A program made the translations under genes and the position numbers. Below are positions 15,780-24,490 of a stretch of DNA of 37,369 nucleotides, in pieces. How positions within the stretch are numbered: position 1 is the first letter of the stretch; the number at the start of each line of letters is the position of its first letter. The notes under the pieces are model-generated. The model did not search any database. It had not been told where the DNA came from and worked only from the letters and a program-made list of their open reading frames with translations. This DNA is from Streptomyces afghaniensis 772 (GTDB taxonomy: Bacteria; Actinomycetota; Actinomycetes; Streptomycetales; Streptomycetaceae): assembly GCA_000415505.1 (NCBI GenBank), contig KE354277.1, forward strand, positions 1 to 37,369, given 5' to 3'.

Positions 15780-18656
15780 ATGACAGAGACGGCGAGTGGT
15801 CCGGCACGGAGTTCCCGCGCCAAGAGCACCAAGGCGAGCAAGGGCCTGCGTATCGAGCGCATCCACACCACCCCTGGTGTCCACCCGTACGACGAGGTGG
15901 CCTGGGAGCGCCGTGACGTCGTCATGACCAACTGGCGCGACGGCTCGGTCAACTTCGAGCAGCGCGGCGTCGAGTTCCCCGACTTCTGGTCGGTGAACGC
16001 GGTCAACATCGTCACCAGCAAGTACTTCCGTGGTGCCGTCGGCACCCCGCAGCGTGAGACCAGCCTCAAGCAGCTGATCGACCGCATCGTGAAGACGTAC
16101 CGGAAGGCCGGAGAGGACCACAAGTACTTCGCCTCGCCCGCCGACGCCGAGATCTTCGAGCACGAGCTGGCGTACGCCCTCCTGCACCAGATCTTCAGCT
16201 TCAACAGCCCTGTCTGGTTCAACGTCGGTACCAAGCAGCCCCAGCAGGTCTCCGCTTGCTTCATCCTGTCCGTCGACGACTCCATGGAGTCGATCCTCGA
16301 CTGGTACAAGGAAGAGGGCATGATCTTCAAGGGTGGCTCCGGCGCCGGCCTGAACCTCTCCCGGATCCGTTCCTCCAAGGAGCTGCTGTCCTCCGGCGGC
16401 AACGCCTCCGGTCCGGTCTCCTTCATGCGCGGTGCCGACGCCTCCGCAGGAACGATCAAGTCCGGTGGCGCCACCCGCCGCGCCGCCAAGATGGTCGTCC
16501 TCGACGTGGACCACCCGGACATCGAGGACTTCATCGAGACCAAGGTCAAGGAAGAGGAGAAGATCCGCGTCCTGCGCGACGCGGGCTTCGACATGGACCT
16601 GGGCGGCGACGACATCGCCTCCGTCCAGTACCAGAACGCCAACAACTCGGTCCGTGTGAACGACGAGTTCATGACGGCCGTCGAGCAGGGCGGTCAGTTC
16701 GGCCTGCGGGGCCGGATGACCGGCGAGGTCATCGAGGAGGTCGATGCCAAGGCGCTCTTCCGCAAGATCGCCGAGGCCGCCTGGGCCTGCGCCGACCCCG
16801 GCATCCAGTACGACGACACCATCAACAACTGGCACACCTGCCCCGAGTCCGGCCGGATCACCGCGTCGAACCCGTGCAGCGAGTACATGCACCTGGACAA
16901 CACGTCCTGCAACCTGGCCTCGCTGAACCTGATGAAGTTCCTGAAGGACGACGGCAAGGGCAACCAGTCCTTCGAGGCCGAGCGCTTCCAGAAGGTCGTC
17001 GAGCTGGTCATCACCGCGATGGACATCTCGATCTGCTTCGCGGACTTCCCGACCCAGAAGATCGGCGAGAACACGCGCGCGTTCCGCCAGCTCGGCATCG
17101 GCTACGCCAACCTCGGCGCCCTGCTGATGGCCACCGGCCACGCCTACGACTCCGACGGCGGTCGCTCCCTCGCGGGTGCCATCACCTCCCTGATGACCGG
17201 CACGGCGTACCGCCGCTCCGCCGAACTCGCCGCGGTCGTCGGCCCGTACGACGGCTACGCCCGCAACGCCGACGCCCACAAGCGCGTCATGAAGCAGCAC
17301 TCCGACGCCAACGACAAGGCCGTCCGCATGGACGACCTGGACACCCCGGTGTGGGCCGCCGCCAGCGAGTCGTGGCAGGACGTCCTGCGCCTCGGCGAGA
17401 AGAACGGTTTCCGTAACTCCCAGGCGTCCGTGCTGGCCCCGACCGGCACCATCGGCCTCGCGATGTCCTGCGACACCACCGGTGTCGAGCCCGACCTCGC
17501 CCTGGTCAAGTTCAAGAAGCTGGTCGGCGGCGGCTCGATGCAGATCGTCAACGGCACCGTCCCGCAGGCCCTGCGCCGCCTCGGCTACCTGGAAGAGCAG
17601 ATCGAGGCGATCGTCGCCCACATCGCCGAGCACGGCAACGTGATCGACGCGCCCGGTCTCAAGCCCGAGCACTACGAGGTGTTCGACTGCGCCATGGGCG
17701 AGCGGGCCATCTCCCCGATGGGCCACGTCCGCATGATGGCCGCGATCCAGCCGTGGATCTCCGGCGCCATCTCCAAGACGGTCAACATGCCGGAGACGGC
17801 GACCGTCGAGGAGGTCGAGGAGATCTACTTCGAGGCCTGGAAGCTGGGCGTCAAGGCGCTCGCGATCTACCGCGACAACTGCAAGGTCGGCCAGCCGCTC
17901 TCCACCAAGAAGTGGGAGGAGAAGGCCGAGGCGCCCGCCGCCGTCGAGGCCAAGGTCGAGAAGGTCGTCGAGTACCGTCCGGTCCGCAAGCGCCTTCCGA
18001 AGGGACGTCCCGGCATCACCACGTCCTTCACCGTCGGCGGTGCCGAGGGCTACATGACCGCCAACTCCTACCCGGACGACGGTCTCGGCGAGGTCTTCCT
18101 GAAGATGTCCAAGCAGGGCTCGACCCTCGCGGGCATGATGGACGCCTTCTCCATCGCGGTCTCCGTCGGCCTCCAGTACGGCGTCCCGCTGGAGACGTAC
18201 GTCTCGAAGTTCACCAACATGCGCTTCGAGCCGGCCGGCATGACGGACGACCCGGACGTGCGGATGGCGCAGTCGATCGTCGACTACATCTTCCGCCGCC
18301 TGGCGCTGGACTTCCTGCCCTTCGAGACGCGCTCCGCACTCGGCATCCACTCCGCCGAGGAGCGTCAGCGTCACCTGGAGACCGGTTCGTACGAGCCGAA
18401 CGAGGACGAGGTCGACGTCGAGGGCCTGGCCCAGTCGGCGCCGCGGGCGCAGGAGCTGAAGGCCGTCTCCGCGCCGAAGAACGAAGAGGCGGCCAAGCCC
18501 GCCCCGCAGACGGCCCACACCAGTGCCGAACTGGTGGAGATGCAGCTGGGCATCCAGGCCGACGCCCCGCTGTGCTTCTCCTGCGGCACGAAGATGCAGC
18601 GCGCCGGTTCCTGCTACATCTGCGAGGGCTGCGGCTCCACCAGCGGTTGCAGCTGA
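15780..18656 (+). CDS. nrdJ: Vitamin B12-dependent class II ribonucleotide reductase NrdJ
   Basis: Class II ribonucleotide reductase, 958 residues, which reduces ribonucleotides using an adenosylcobalamin-derived thiyl radical and so needs neither oxygen nor a second subunit. The redox cysteine lies in SACFILSVDDS (C160) and the glycine-rich loop is GGSGAGLNLS. The active-site block is NPCSE with N364, C366 (thiyl radical) and E368. A later substrate-binding block is PTGTIGLAMSCDTTG. The C-terminus carries CFSCG and CYICEGC (C932, C935, C945, C948, C951), the zinc-ribbon and redox-relay tail of actinobacterial and related NrdJ. No intein interrupts it. ATG 15780 has GGGAGG just upstream; the frame is open for 30 more codons without support. 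It belongs to the nrdRJ unit and ends at a strong terminator. Confidence 0.97.
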   Translation: MTETASGPARSSRAKSTKASKGLRIERIHTTPGVHPYDEVAWERRDVVMTNWRDGSVNFEQRGVEFPDFWSVNAVNIVTSKYFRGAVGTPQRETSLKQLIDRIVKTYRKAGEDHKYFASPADAEIFEHELAYALLHQIFSFNSPVWFNVGTKQPQQVSACFILSVDDSMESILDWYKEEGMIFKGGSGAGLNLSRIRSSKELLSSGGNASGPVSFMRGADASAGTIKSGGATRRAAKMVVLDVDHPDIEDFIETKVKEEEKIRVLRDAGFDMDLGGDDIASVQYQNANNSVRVNDEFMTAVEQGGQFGLRGRMTGEVIEEVDAKALFRKIAEAAWACADPGIQYDDTINNWHTCPESGRITASNPCSEYMHLDNTSCNLASLNLMKFLKDDGKGNQSFEAERFQKVVELVITAMDISICFADFPTQKIGENTRAFRQLGIGYANLGALLMATGHAYDSDGGRSLAGAITSLMTGTAYRRSAELAAVVGPYDGYARNADAHKRVMKQHSDANDKAVRMDDLDTPVWAAASESWQDVLRLGEKNGFRNSQASVLAPTGTIGLAMSCDTTGVEPDLALVKFKKLVGGGSMQIVNGTVPQALRRLGYLEEQIEAIVAHIAEHGNVIDAPGLKPEHYEVFDCAMGERAISPMGHVRMMAAIQPWISGAISKTVNMPETATVEEVEEIYFEAWKLGVKALAIYRDNCKVGQPLSTKKWEEKAEAPAAVEAKVEKVVEYRPVRKRLPKGRPGITTSFTVGGAEGYMTANSYPDDGLGEVFLKMSKQGSTLAGMMDAFSIAVSVGLQYGVPLETYVSKFTNMRFEPAGMTDDPDVRMAQSIVDYIFRRLALDFLPFETRSALGIHSAEERQRHLETGSYEPNEDEVDVEGLAQSAPRAQELKAVSAPKNEEAAKPAPQTAHTSAELVEMQLGIQADAPLCFSCGTKMQRAGSCYICEGCGSTSGCS

Positions 18657-18679
18657 CGCCGAGCGTCTGAGCCGATGAC

Positions 18680-18711
18680 AGAGGGGCACCGCCGTCGGGC
18701 GGTGCCCCTCT
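18680..18711. terminator. Strong terminator hairpin after nrdJ
   Basis: AGAGGGGCACCGCC (18680-18693) pairs perfectly with GGCGGTGCCCCTCT (18698-18711) around a GTCG loop, giving a 14-bp stem. It lies between nrdJ and the convergent kinase gene, whose stop is six bases away, so it can serve both strands. Confidence 0.9.
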
Positions 18712-18716
18712 CGTCG

Positions 18717-19496
18717 TCACAGACTGCGGATGCCGGGGAGCCTGTCCAGTACGCCGTCCAGCCCTGAACGGACGGCGTCCTGGTCGCCGGTGTCCAACCC
18801 GTGCGTGACCTCGTACCAGGGGCCCAGACGGTGCCAGATCCGGGAGCGTCGGCGCGGCGCCGGCTGCACCCGGTAGGCGGTTGCGCAGGCGTCGGCGAAC
18901 GCCGGTGAGGTGCCGTTGAGCGCCCATGCCAGGTCGATGGCGTGGTCTCCGATGTGAGCGTCGCCGAAGTCGATGACACCGGTGAGGACACCGTCCTGAG
19001 CCAGCAGATGCCCGGGTCCGAGGTCCCCGTGGACGAGGGCCGCGGCGGGCAGCGCACCGACGGCCTTCAGCAGGCCGGAGGCGGGGTCGCGCCGTTCCGT
19101 TGGCAGGAGGGGCAGTACGCGCGCCCGGAAGTCGTCCAGCAGGGCGGCGCGTTCCCGGAGCACCTCCTGCGCGGGCGGCACGCCGCGTCGCACGGCCTCA
19201 TCGGTGTCCGCCCTGTGCAAAGCCCGCAGGAACAGCCCCAAGGCGTGGCCCTGGGAGGCATCCGGCTCCTCCAAGGGCTCACCCGGGACCAGGACGTGTC
19301 GAACGGTGAGCGGATCGTCCGACACGATGTGAGGCACCGGCACGGTGAGCGGCAGGTGCGGTGCGAGCCAGGGCAGCAGACGGGTTTCCGTCAGGAGCTG
19401 CCGCTCCACATCCGGGCGGCGGGGACGGCGTTCGACCCAGCGGCCGTCGACCAGCCGGGCCTCGCAGTCCCAGCCGTCCGGGAAGACCGGGTTCAC
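18717..19496 (-). CDS. Aminoglycoside phosphotransferase-like kinase
   Basis: A 259-residue protein of the APH/choline kinase fold. The catalytic loop reads LVHGDLGPGHLL with D158, and the metal-binding site reads VIDFGDAHIGD with D176. The N-lobe has ARLVDGRWVERRP in place of the usual strand. The family includes antibiotic kinases and many small-molecule kinases; nothing here points to drug resistance in particular. The start is uncertain: GTG 19496 gives a sensible N-terminus, with GGGA a few bases upstream, whereas GTG 19547 would overlap the end of the TerD gene and add 17 residues. It lies just downstream of the TerD gene on the same strand and may be co-transcribed. Confidence 0.8.
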   Translation of the reverse strand: MNPVFPDGWDCEARLVDGRWVERRPRRPDVERQLLTETRLLPWLAPHLPLTVPVPHIVSDDPLTVRHVLVPGEPLEEPDASQGHALGLFLRALHRADTDEAVRRGVPPAQEVLRERAALLDDFRARVLPLLPTERRDPASGLLKAVGALPAAALVHGDLGPGHLLAQDGVLTGVIDFGDAHIGDHAIDLAWALNGTSPAFADACATAYRVQPAPRRRSRIWHRLGPWYEVTHGLDTGDQDAVRSGLDGVLDRLPGIRSL

Positions 19497-19527
19497 TCCT
19501 GGTTCCCGCGGGCTCCTCGGGGAGAAC

Positions 19528-20139
19528 TCACGGCCGGTGTGCGGCACCCATCGTCCTGGCGAAGTCCACGGGGTCACCCTCGAAACCATGGAGGCCGGGG
19601 CGGAAGTCCCAGGGACCGGAGCCGTCCCGGACGAACTCCGCGATCGTCGCCGCCGTGGCCCCCAGGACACGGCCGAAGTCGTCCTCGGCCAGGACCGTGT
19701 ACCCCTCGCGGATACGCAGCCCGGGGTTCACCACACTGACGAACGTGCGCTCCGCCGGGCGCTGCTGGATGACGACACCGACCACCACGCGCGCGTAGCG
19801 GTTGTCGAGCCGGTCGAGTTCCAGCGTCATGACCTCGTCGTAGCCGAAGCCCTGGCCGTCCTTGCTGTCCCGGTTGAGATAGATGGTGCCGTCGGGGGAG
19901 CGGCTGTCGAAGTGCACCACGTAGGCGGGATCACCGTGCGGATCATCCGCCAGGTAGGTCGCCGCGACGAGGTCCAGGTCGGTGGACGGCTGCCCCGCCG
20001 GACTGGGATCCCACCGCACCGCGATCTCGACCTTGCGCAGCCCCTTGTTCAGCCCGTCCACCAGCGTCCCCTTCCCCGTACCGACCCGCCCGTTCGCCGC
20101 AACTGCCGGGCAGCCATGACTGTTTGCCCATCCTGCCAC
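19528..20139 (-). CDS. TerD family protein
   Basis: A TerD/CABP-type protein of up to 203 residues. TerD domains bind calcium and occur in stress and tellurite-resistance clusters; Streptomyces carries many paralogues linked to calcium and development. Recognisable parts are GLRKVEIAVRWDPS, DLDLVAATYLAD, YVVHFDSRSPDGTIYLNRDS, YDEVMTLELDRLD and the C-terminal GATAATIAEFVRDGSGPWDFRPGLHGF. The acidic residues of the calcium sites (DLDL, DSKDGQGFGYDE) are present. The assigned GTG 20139 lacks a clear ribosome binding site and the first 18 residues do not resemble the family, so the real start may lie a little downstream. No other ter gene is nearby, so a tellurite role is not supported. Confidence 0.85.
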   Translation of the reverse strand: MAGWANSHGCPAVAANGRVGTGKGTLVDGLNKGLRKVEIAVRWDPSPAGQPSTDLDLVAATYLADDPHGDPAYVVHFDSRSPDGTIYLNRDSKDGQGFGYDEVMTLELDRLDNRYARVVVGVVIQQRPAERTFVSVVNPGLRIREGYTVLAEDDFGRVLGATAATIAEFVRDGSGPWDFRPGLHGFEGDPVDFARTMGAAHRP

Positions 20140-20204
20140 GCATGCGGGTGCGTGCGCCGGAGAGCGGTCCAGCCGAGAGTGACCGGCGCCACGCTCCGTG
20201 GCCT

Positions 20205-20210
20205 TACCAT
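20205..20210 (+). promoter_or_regulatory. -10 box giving a probable leaderless transcript
   Basis: TACCAT lies six bases before the GTG at 20217, with no Shine-Dalgarno sequence between them. A -35 is not obvious (GTGACC at 20179-20184 is spaced too far). The arrangement is the common leaderless pattern of actinobacteria. Confidence 0.55.
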
Positions 20211-20216
20211 GGCGCG

Positions 20217-20822
20217 GTGCTGGTCAAGTGGATTCGCTGCACCGTGGTGGACCGCCGCGGTTTCGAGCGGGGGCAGCGGAAGTGGGCGGGGCTTCTGGGG
20301 GAGCCGGGGTTTCGGGGACAGGGGGGTGGCTGGAGCCGGGGGCGGCCGGACGTGGCGCACATCTTCGCGTTCTGGGAGAGCCGCGCCTTCTACGACTCCT
20401 TCATGGCACGGTCCCACGACCGGCTCGCGTCGGCCCAGTCGGGCACGTTCAAGGACGCCCAGGTCAGACTCTTCGACTACCGCTTCGACGTGAAGACCGG
20501 CTTCGAACCGCGCTTCACGGACGCCGACCTGCTGCGCGTGGCGCTCTGCCGTGTCCACGAGGAGCGGGTCGAGCACTTCGTGCTGATGCAGGAGAAGGTC
20601 TGGAACCCGGCGATGGCCGGTTCGCCCGGCATGGTGCGCGGGCTGTTCGGCGAGGCGCCCGGGAACGAGTTCATGATTCTTTCGATGTGGCGGTCGGCCG
20701 CCGAGCACGGCAAGTACCGCACCGAACGCGTGGAGCGGCTCGCCCTGCGGGCCCAGACGGAGGCGGACGTGGCGGCGCTCACCGGGGACGTCGTGGACAT
20801 GGAACCGAGCTGGACCGTCTGA
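20217..20822 (+). CDS. DUF4937-like protein, predicted dimeric alpha/beta-barrel type
   Basis: A 201-residue cytoplasmic protein that I match from memory to the DUF4937 (YdbC-like) family. The N-terminal half has VKWIRCTVVDRRGFERGQ, and DVAHIFAFWESRAFYDSFM looks like the end of an antibiotic-monooxygenase-type ferredoxin fold. The second half (LLRVALCRV, NEFMILSMWRSAAEHGKYR) repeats the same pattern, so it may hold two such folds in tandem. No catalytic residue can be named. GTG 20217 was chosen because the family begins at LVKWIRC and a -10 box lies just upstream. The gene diverges from the TerD gene. Function unknown. Confidence 0.7.
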   Translation: MLVKWIRCTVVDRRGFERGQRKWAGLLGEPGFRGQGGGWSRGRPDVAHIFAFWESRAFYDSFMARSHDRLASAQSGTFKDAQVRLFDYRFDVKTGFEPRFTDADLLRVALCRVHEERVEHFVLMQEKVWNPAMAGSPGMVRGLFGEAPGNEFMILSMWRSAAEHGKYRTERVERLALRAQTEADVAALTGDVVDMEPSWTV

Positions 20823-20959
20823 TCTCGGCCGGTCCGGACGGGCCTGGACTGATTGATCCCGTCGGACGGGCGTGCGACCTGTGTGATCTGTGGTGCAGGA
20901 TGTGTGTGACCTACGCTGTATGGGCACGGTACGAGTGCTCGACGGGCCCTCACCCGATC

Positions 20960-20965
20960 TAGGGT
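20960..20965 (+). promoter_or_regulatory. -10 box of histidine phosphatase gene (leaderless)
   Basis: TAGGGT six bases before ATG 20972, with a -35-like CTCGAC at 20938-20943 (16-base spacer). There is no ribosome binding site in the six bases before the ATG, so initiation is probably leaderless. Confidence 0.6.
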
Positions 20966-20971
20966 TTTGGC

Positions 20972-21631
20972 ATGGCACGACCACGGCGCATCGTCCTTGT
21001 CCGGCACGGCGAGTCAACGGGCAATGTTGATGACTCCGTGTACGAGCGTGAACCCGACCACGCCCTGGCACTGACCGAGCGGGGCAGGCGGCAGGCGGAG
21101 GCGACGGGTGAGCGGCTGCGCGAGCTGTTCGGCGGCGAACGCGTCAGCGTGTACGTCTCCCCGTACCGCCGCACGCACGAGACGCTGCGCGCCTTCCGCC
21201 TCGACCCCGGGCTCATACGGGTGCGCGAGGAACCCCGGCTGCGCGAGCAGGACTGGGGCAACTGGCAGGACCGGGACGAGGTCCGCCTCCAGAAGACCTA
21301 CCGTGACGCGTACGGCCACTTCTTCTACCGTTTCGCCCAGGGTGAGTCCGGTGCCGACGTCTACGACCGGGTCGGCGGCTTCCTGGAGAGCCTGTTCCGC
21401 AGCTTCGAGGACCCCGACCATCCGCCGAACGTCCTGATCGTCACCCACGGTCTGGCCATGCGGCTGTTCTGCATGCGGTGGTTCCACTGGACGGTCGCCG
21501 AGTTCGAGTCGCTGTCGAACCCGGGGAACGGCGAGGTGCGGATGCTCGTTCTGGGAGACGACGGCAAGTACACCCTTGACCGGCCGTTCGACCGCTGGCG
21601 AGATCCCGAGCCCTACGGGATCACTGGATAG
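20972..21631 (+). CDS. Histidine phosphatase family protein
   Basis: A 219-residue phosphoglycerate mutase-like phosphatase. The phosphohistidine site is VRHGES with H12, and the second catalytic histidine is in VTHGLAMRLF. Conserved arginines are in SPYRRTHET. The family removes phosphate from many small molecules and proteins; the substrate here is not evident. The adjoining ADP-ribosylglycohydrolase gene starts 12 bp after its stop, so the two are almost certainly one operon and may act in related small-molecule or protein-modification turnover (inference). The ATG at 20972 is set by the leaderless promoter. Confidence 0.93.
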   Translation: MARPRRIVLVRHGESTGNVDDSVYEREPDHALALTERGRRQAEATGERLRELFGGERVSVYVSPYRRTHETLRAFRLDPGLIRVREEPRLREQDWGNWQDRDEVRLQKTYRDAYGHFFYRFAQGESGADVYDRVGGFLESLFRSFEDPDHPPNVLIVTHGLAMRLFCMRWFHWTVAEFESLSNPGNGEVRMLVLGDDGKYTLDRPFDRWRDPEPYGITG

Positions 21632-21643
21632 AGTGGCAGGGCG

Positions 21644-22552
21644 ATGACCGCTGATTCCTCCACCGACGGGCGCCTGGACCGTGCCCTGGCCAGCCTGCTC
21701 GGACTGTCCGTCGGGGACGCCCTGGGCTCCCAGTACTTCGTGCCCGTGAACTACCCGCTGCTGAAGCGCCGCGAGATTCCGTCCGGGCCGTGGCAGTGGA
21801 CCGACGACACGGAGATGGCCGGCTCCGTCGTCGCCGTCCTGTTCGCTCACCACCGCATCGACCAGGACGCCCTGGCCCGCTCCTTCGCCGAGCACCACGA
21901 TTTCGACCGGGGCTACGGCCCCGCGGTCAACCGCCTGCTGCGGCTCGTCCGGGAGGGCGGTGACTGGCGGGAACTCGCCGCCGCGCTCTTCAACGGACAG
22001 GGCTCCTGGGGCAACGGCGCCGCGATGCGGATCGCCCCGCTGGGAGCCTGGTACGCGGACGACCCGGAGCAGGCGACGCACCAGGCGGAGATCTCGGCTT
22101 ACACCACCCACCAGCATCGCGAGGCCGTCGTCGGCGCCATGGCCGTTTCCGCGGCCGCCGCGTTCGCCGCCGCCCCCGGCGGGCCGCCCGGTCCCGAAGC
22201 CCTCCTCGACGGGGTCATCGAGCTGGTGCCGAAGAAGAGCGCGGTGGGTGCGGGACTGCGCCGGGCCCGGGACATGCTCGACTACGCCGACCCGGCCACG
22301 GTCGCGGCGGTACTGGGGTGCGGACGGCGGACGACCGCCCACGACACCGTGCCCTTCGCTCTCTGGTCGGCGGCGCGAAGTCTCGGTGACTACCAGCAGG
22401 CGTTCTGGACGACCGCGCAGGTCGGCGGGGACGTCGACACCACCTGCGCCATCGTGGGCGGCGTGATCGCCTCGGGGAAGGCAGGGGCGCCGCCGGCCGA
22501 GTGGGTGGAGCGCACCGAGCCGCTGCCGGGCTGGGTACCTGCGTCGGTCTAG
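21644..22552 (+). CDS. ADP-ribosylglycohydrolase family protein
   Basis: A 302-residue member of the DraG/ARH family, which hydrolyses ADP-ribose linked to protein residues or small molecules with two magnesium ions. Metal-binding motifs are WTDDTEMA near residue 46 and GGDVDTT near residue 265. Typical supporting motifs are GLSVGDALGSQ at the N-terminus and WGNGAAMRIAPLG in the middle. Length is normal. It follows the histidine phosphatase by 12 bp with GGCAGGG before ATG 21644; a TAGAGT that overlaps the upstream stop might also serve as a private -10 box. No cognate ADP-ribosyltransferase is seen in the window. Confidence 0.93.
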   Translation: MTADSSTDGRLDRALASLLGLSVGDALGSQYFVPVNYPLLKRREIPSGPWQWTDDTEMAGSVVAVLFAHHRIDQDALARSFAEHHDFDRGYGPAVNRLLRLVREGGDWRELAAALFNGQGSWGNGAAMRIAPLGAWYADDPEQATHQAEISAYTTHQHREAVVGAMAVSAAAAFAAAPGGPPGPEALLDGVIELVPKKSAVGAGLRRARDMLDYADPATVAAVLGCGRRTTAHDTVPFALWSAARSLGDYQQAFWTTAQVGGDVDTTCAIVGGVIASGKAGAPPAEWVERTEPLPGWVPASV

Positions 22553-22871
22553 CGGTTCTGCATAAGCTCCAGAACAACTTTCGGCCTCGCCATCAGAACT
22601 CTCCGTGCGTATCGGGAACTCTCCGTGACCGGCCGCTCGTTGTCATGACATCCGCTGTGTGAGCCCTGAGGGCGCACACGCTGGAGGCGCGTACAGGGAG
22701 CGCGAAGGGGGGATCGTGGAGGTCCTGCTGGCTGTTCTGATCCACTGGTGGGAGGCATTCGCATGCCACGTCGGACATGCGCGGCCGGTCGCGGATCGGC
22801 CCGGCAGCCGCCGGCGGGCCCGTGTCGAGCCCGCCGGTGAGCCGCCGGAGCCGTCTCGCCGTGCCTTTGCG
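22553..22871. other. 319-bp intergenic region before MFS gene
   Basis: This stretch holds a direct repeat GAACTCTCCGTG (22596-22607 and 22616-22627) and a hairpin (entered separately). It also has a plus-strand frame starting GTG 22716 behind a strong GAAGGGGGG ribosome binding site. That frame begins with a hydrophobic stretch (EVLLAVLIHWWEAF) but then stays open far into the antisense of the MFS gene, so no gene is called. On the minus strand a 14-codon frame (MARPKVVLELMQNR) sits behind GGAGAG and ends beside the glycohydrolase stop. Confidence 0.4.
22809..22839 (-). terminator. Hairpin downstream of MFS gene
   Basis: CCGGCGGGC (22811-22819) pairs exactly with GCCCGCCGG (22829-22837) around a 9-base loop; one G-T and one C-G pair extend it to 22809-22839. 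It lies 33 bp past the MFS stop on the minus strand. Confidence 0.6.
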
Positions 22872-24419
22872 TCAGCCCAGCCCCGGCCCGGCCGAGCCGG
22901 AGAGCGCCTCCAGGTCGCTCTTGCGGACCCGGATCACCAACCCGGCGGTGGCCAGGGCGAGGACGGCCATGGCCGCGGCCGGGACGAAGGCAGCGGAGAT
23001 GCCCTGAGCCAGCACCTCGTGCCCCCACGGCGCGGGCAGCTGATGCGTCGTCGCGAACTCCGCCTTCTGCTCAGGGGAGCCCTCGGCCATGAACTGCGGA
23101 AGCTGCTTCTCCGCCTCGTCCCTGGTCGCCGTGCCGAACACGGTCGTCAGGATGGACAGACCCAGCGATCCGCCCACCTGCTGCGTGGTGTTGAGCAGTC
23201 CGGAGGCGGCGCCCGCCTCGTGCTGGGCGACACCGGACACGGCGGTGAGCGTGAGCGTCACGAAGTTCAGGCCCATGCCGAAGCCGAACACCAGCATCGG
23301 ACCGAGAACCCCGCCGACGTACGAGCTGTCGGAGCTGATGAGCGCCTGCCAGGCCAGTCCGATCGCCGCGAGTGCCGAGCCCAGCAGCATGAACGGCTTG
23401 GGGCCCAGCACCGGCAGGAACCGCTGCGACAGACCCGCGCCGAGCGCGATCACGACGGTCACGGGCAGGAAGGCGAGCCCCGCCTGGATCGGGCTGTAGC
23501 CGAGCACGTTCTGCACGAACAGCACGATGTAGAAGAACATGCCGAACATCGCCGCCGCGAGGCTCAACATGATCACATACGTGCCCGAGCGGTTCCGGTC
23601 GGTGAACATCCGCAGCGGGGTGATCGGCTCCTTGGCCCGGGACTCGATGATCCCGAAGGCCAGCAGCAGGACCACGGCGGCAGCGAAGGACCCGATGGTG
23701 AGGCTGTCCCGCCAGCCCTCGTCCGCCGCCCGTATGAAGCCGTAGACGAGGGACGCCATGCCCGCGGTCGAGGTCACCGCGCCCGCTATGTCGAAGCGTC
23801 CGGTGTGCCGTTCGGACTCGCTGATGTAGAGCGGAGTGAGTACGGCGATCAGCACGCCGATCGGTACGTTCACGAAGAGCACCCAGCGCCAGTCGAGCCA
23901 CTCGGTGAGCATGCCGCCCGCGAGCAGGCCGATGGCACCACCACCGGCGGAGACCGCGGCGAAGACACCGAAGGCCCGGTTGCGCTCCGGGCCCTCGGGG
24001 AACGTGGTGGTGATGAGCGCCAGCGAGGTGGGCGACGCGATCGCGCCTCCCACGCCCTGGAGGACCCGCGCGGCAAGCAACTGCCACGGCTCCTGGGCGA
24101 GCCCGCCGAGCAGCGACGCAAAGGTGAACAGCAGGATGCCGGTCATGAACACCCGGCGGCGCCCGAGGATGTCACCGGCGCGGCCGCCGAGGAGCAGCAG
24201 GCCGCCGAAGGTGAGTGTGTAGGAGCTGACGACCCAGGTGAGGTCGGTGGTACTGAACTTGAGTGCGTCTTGAATGTGCGGGAGCGCGATGTTCACAATC
24301 GTCGCGTCGAGTACCACCATGAGTTGGCAGGCCGCGATGACGGTGAGCGCGATGCCGGGGTGTCCCTCCCGGCGTGCCGGAGCTGGCTTCTGGTCCTTGA
24401 GCAATGGAGAGGTTGTCAC
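22872..24419 (-). CDS. MFS drug exporter, DHA2 (EmrB/QacA) type
   Basis: A 515-residue major facilitator superfamily exporter of the 14-helix DHA2 family, proton-driven and usually exporting drugs or metabolites. The N-terminal region has LMVVLDATIVNIALPHIQ (helix 1, motif D1) and WVVSSYTLTFGGLLLLGGRAGDILGRRRVF (motif A), then LQGVGGAIASPTSLALI (motif B) and GVFAAVSAGGGAIGLLAGG (motif C). Hydrophobic helices alternate over the whole length. The start is GTG 24419, preceded by GGGGGACC. It is divergent from a TetR gene and has two TetR-type operators in the shared promoter region, so its expression is probably released when an inducer binds the regulator. The transported compound is unknown. 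Confidence 0.93.
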   Translation of the reverse strand: MTTSPLLKDQKPAPARREGHPGIALTVIAACQLMVVLDATIVNIALPHIQDALKFSTTDLTWVVSSYTLTFGGLLLLGGRAGDILGRRRVFMTGILLFTFASLLGGLAQEPWQLLAARVLQGVGGAIASPTSLALITTTFPEGPERNRAFGVFAAVSAGGGAIGLLAGGMLTEWLDWRWVLFVNVPIGVLIAVLTPLYISESERHTGRFDIAGAVTSTAGMASLVYGFIRAADEGWRDSLTIGSFAAAVVLLLAFGIIESRAKEPITPLRMFTDRNRSGTYVIMLSLAAAMFGMFFYIVLFVQNVLGYSPIQAGLAFLPVTVVIALGAGLSQRFLPVLGPKPFMLLGSALAAIGLAWQALISSDSSYVGGVLGPMLVFGFGMGLNFVTLTLTAVSGVAQHEAGAASGLLNTTQQVGGSLGLSILTTVFGTATRDEAEKQLPQFMAEGSPEQKAEFATTHQLPAPWGHEVLAQGISAAFVPAAAMAVLALATAGLVIRVRKSDLEALSGSAGPGLG

Positions 24420-24442
24420 TATGGGTCCCCCACGAGTGCGTT

Positions 24443-24462
24443 AGTGAACGCTCGCGTTCACT
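24443..24462. promoter_or_regulatory. TetR-type operator 1, over the MFS promoter
   Basis: Palindrome AGTGAACGC-TC-GCGTTCACT with perfect 9-bp arms. On the minus strand it covers a possible -10 (TTCACT, 24443-24448) and part of the spacer to a -35-like TTGACG (24467-24472), 18 bases apart. Binding here would block MFS transcription. Confidence 0.85.
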
Positions 24463-24490
24463 GTCGCGTCAAAGGTAGTGAGTCCCCGAC

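Noticed and set aside
15549-18689. Long minus-strand frame (1046 codons) opposite nrdJ
   Set aside because: It mirrors the strongly biased codons of nrdJ; composition is Val/Asp/Gly/Leu-rich as expected for an antisense shadow.
18717-19496. Antibiotic resistance gene
   Set aside because: The APH fold is present, but the family includes many other kinases and no resistance context or cluster exists here.
19528-20139. Tellurite resistance locus
   Set aside because: Only one TerD-type gene is present; Streptomyces genomes carry many TerD paralogues with other roles.
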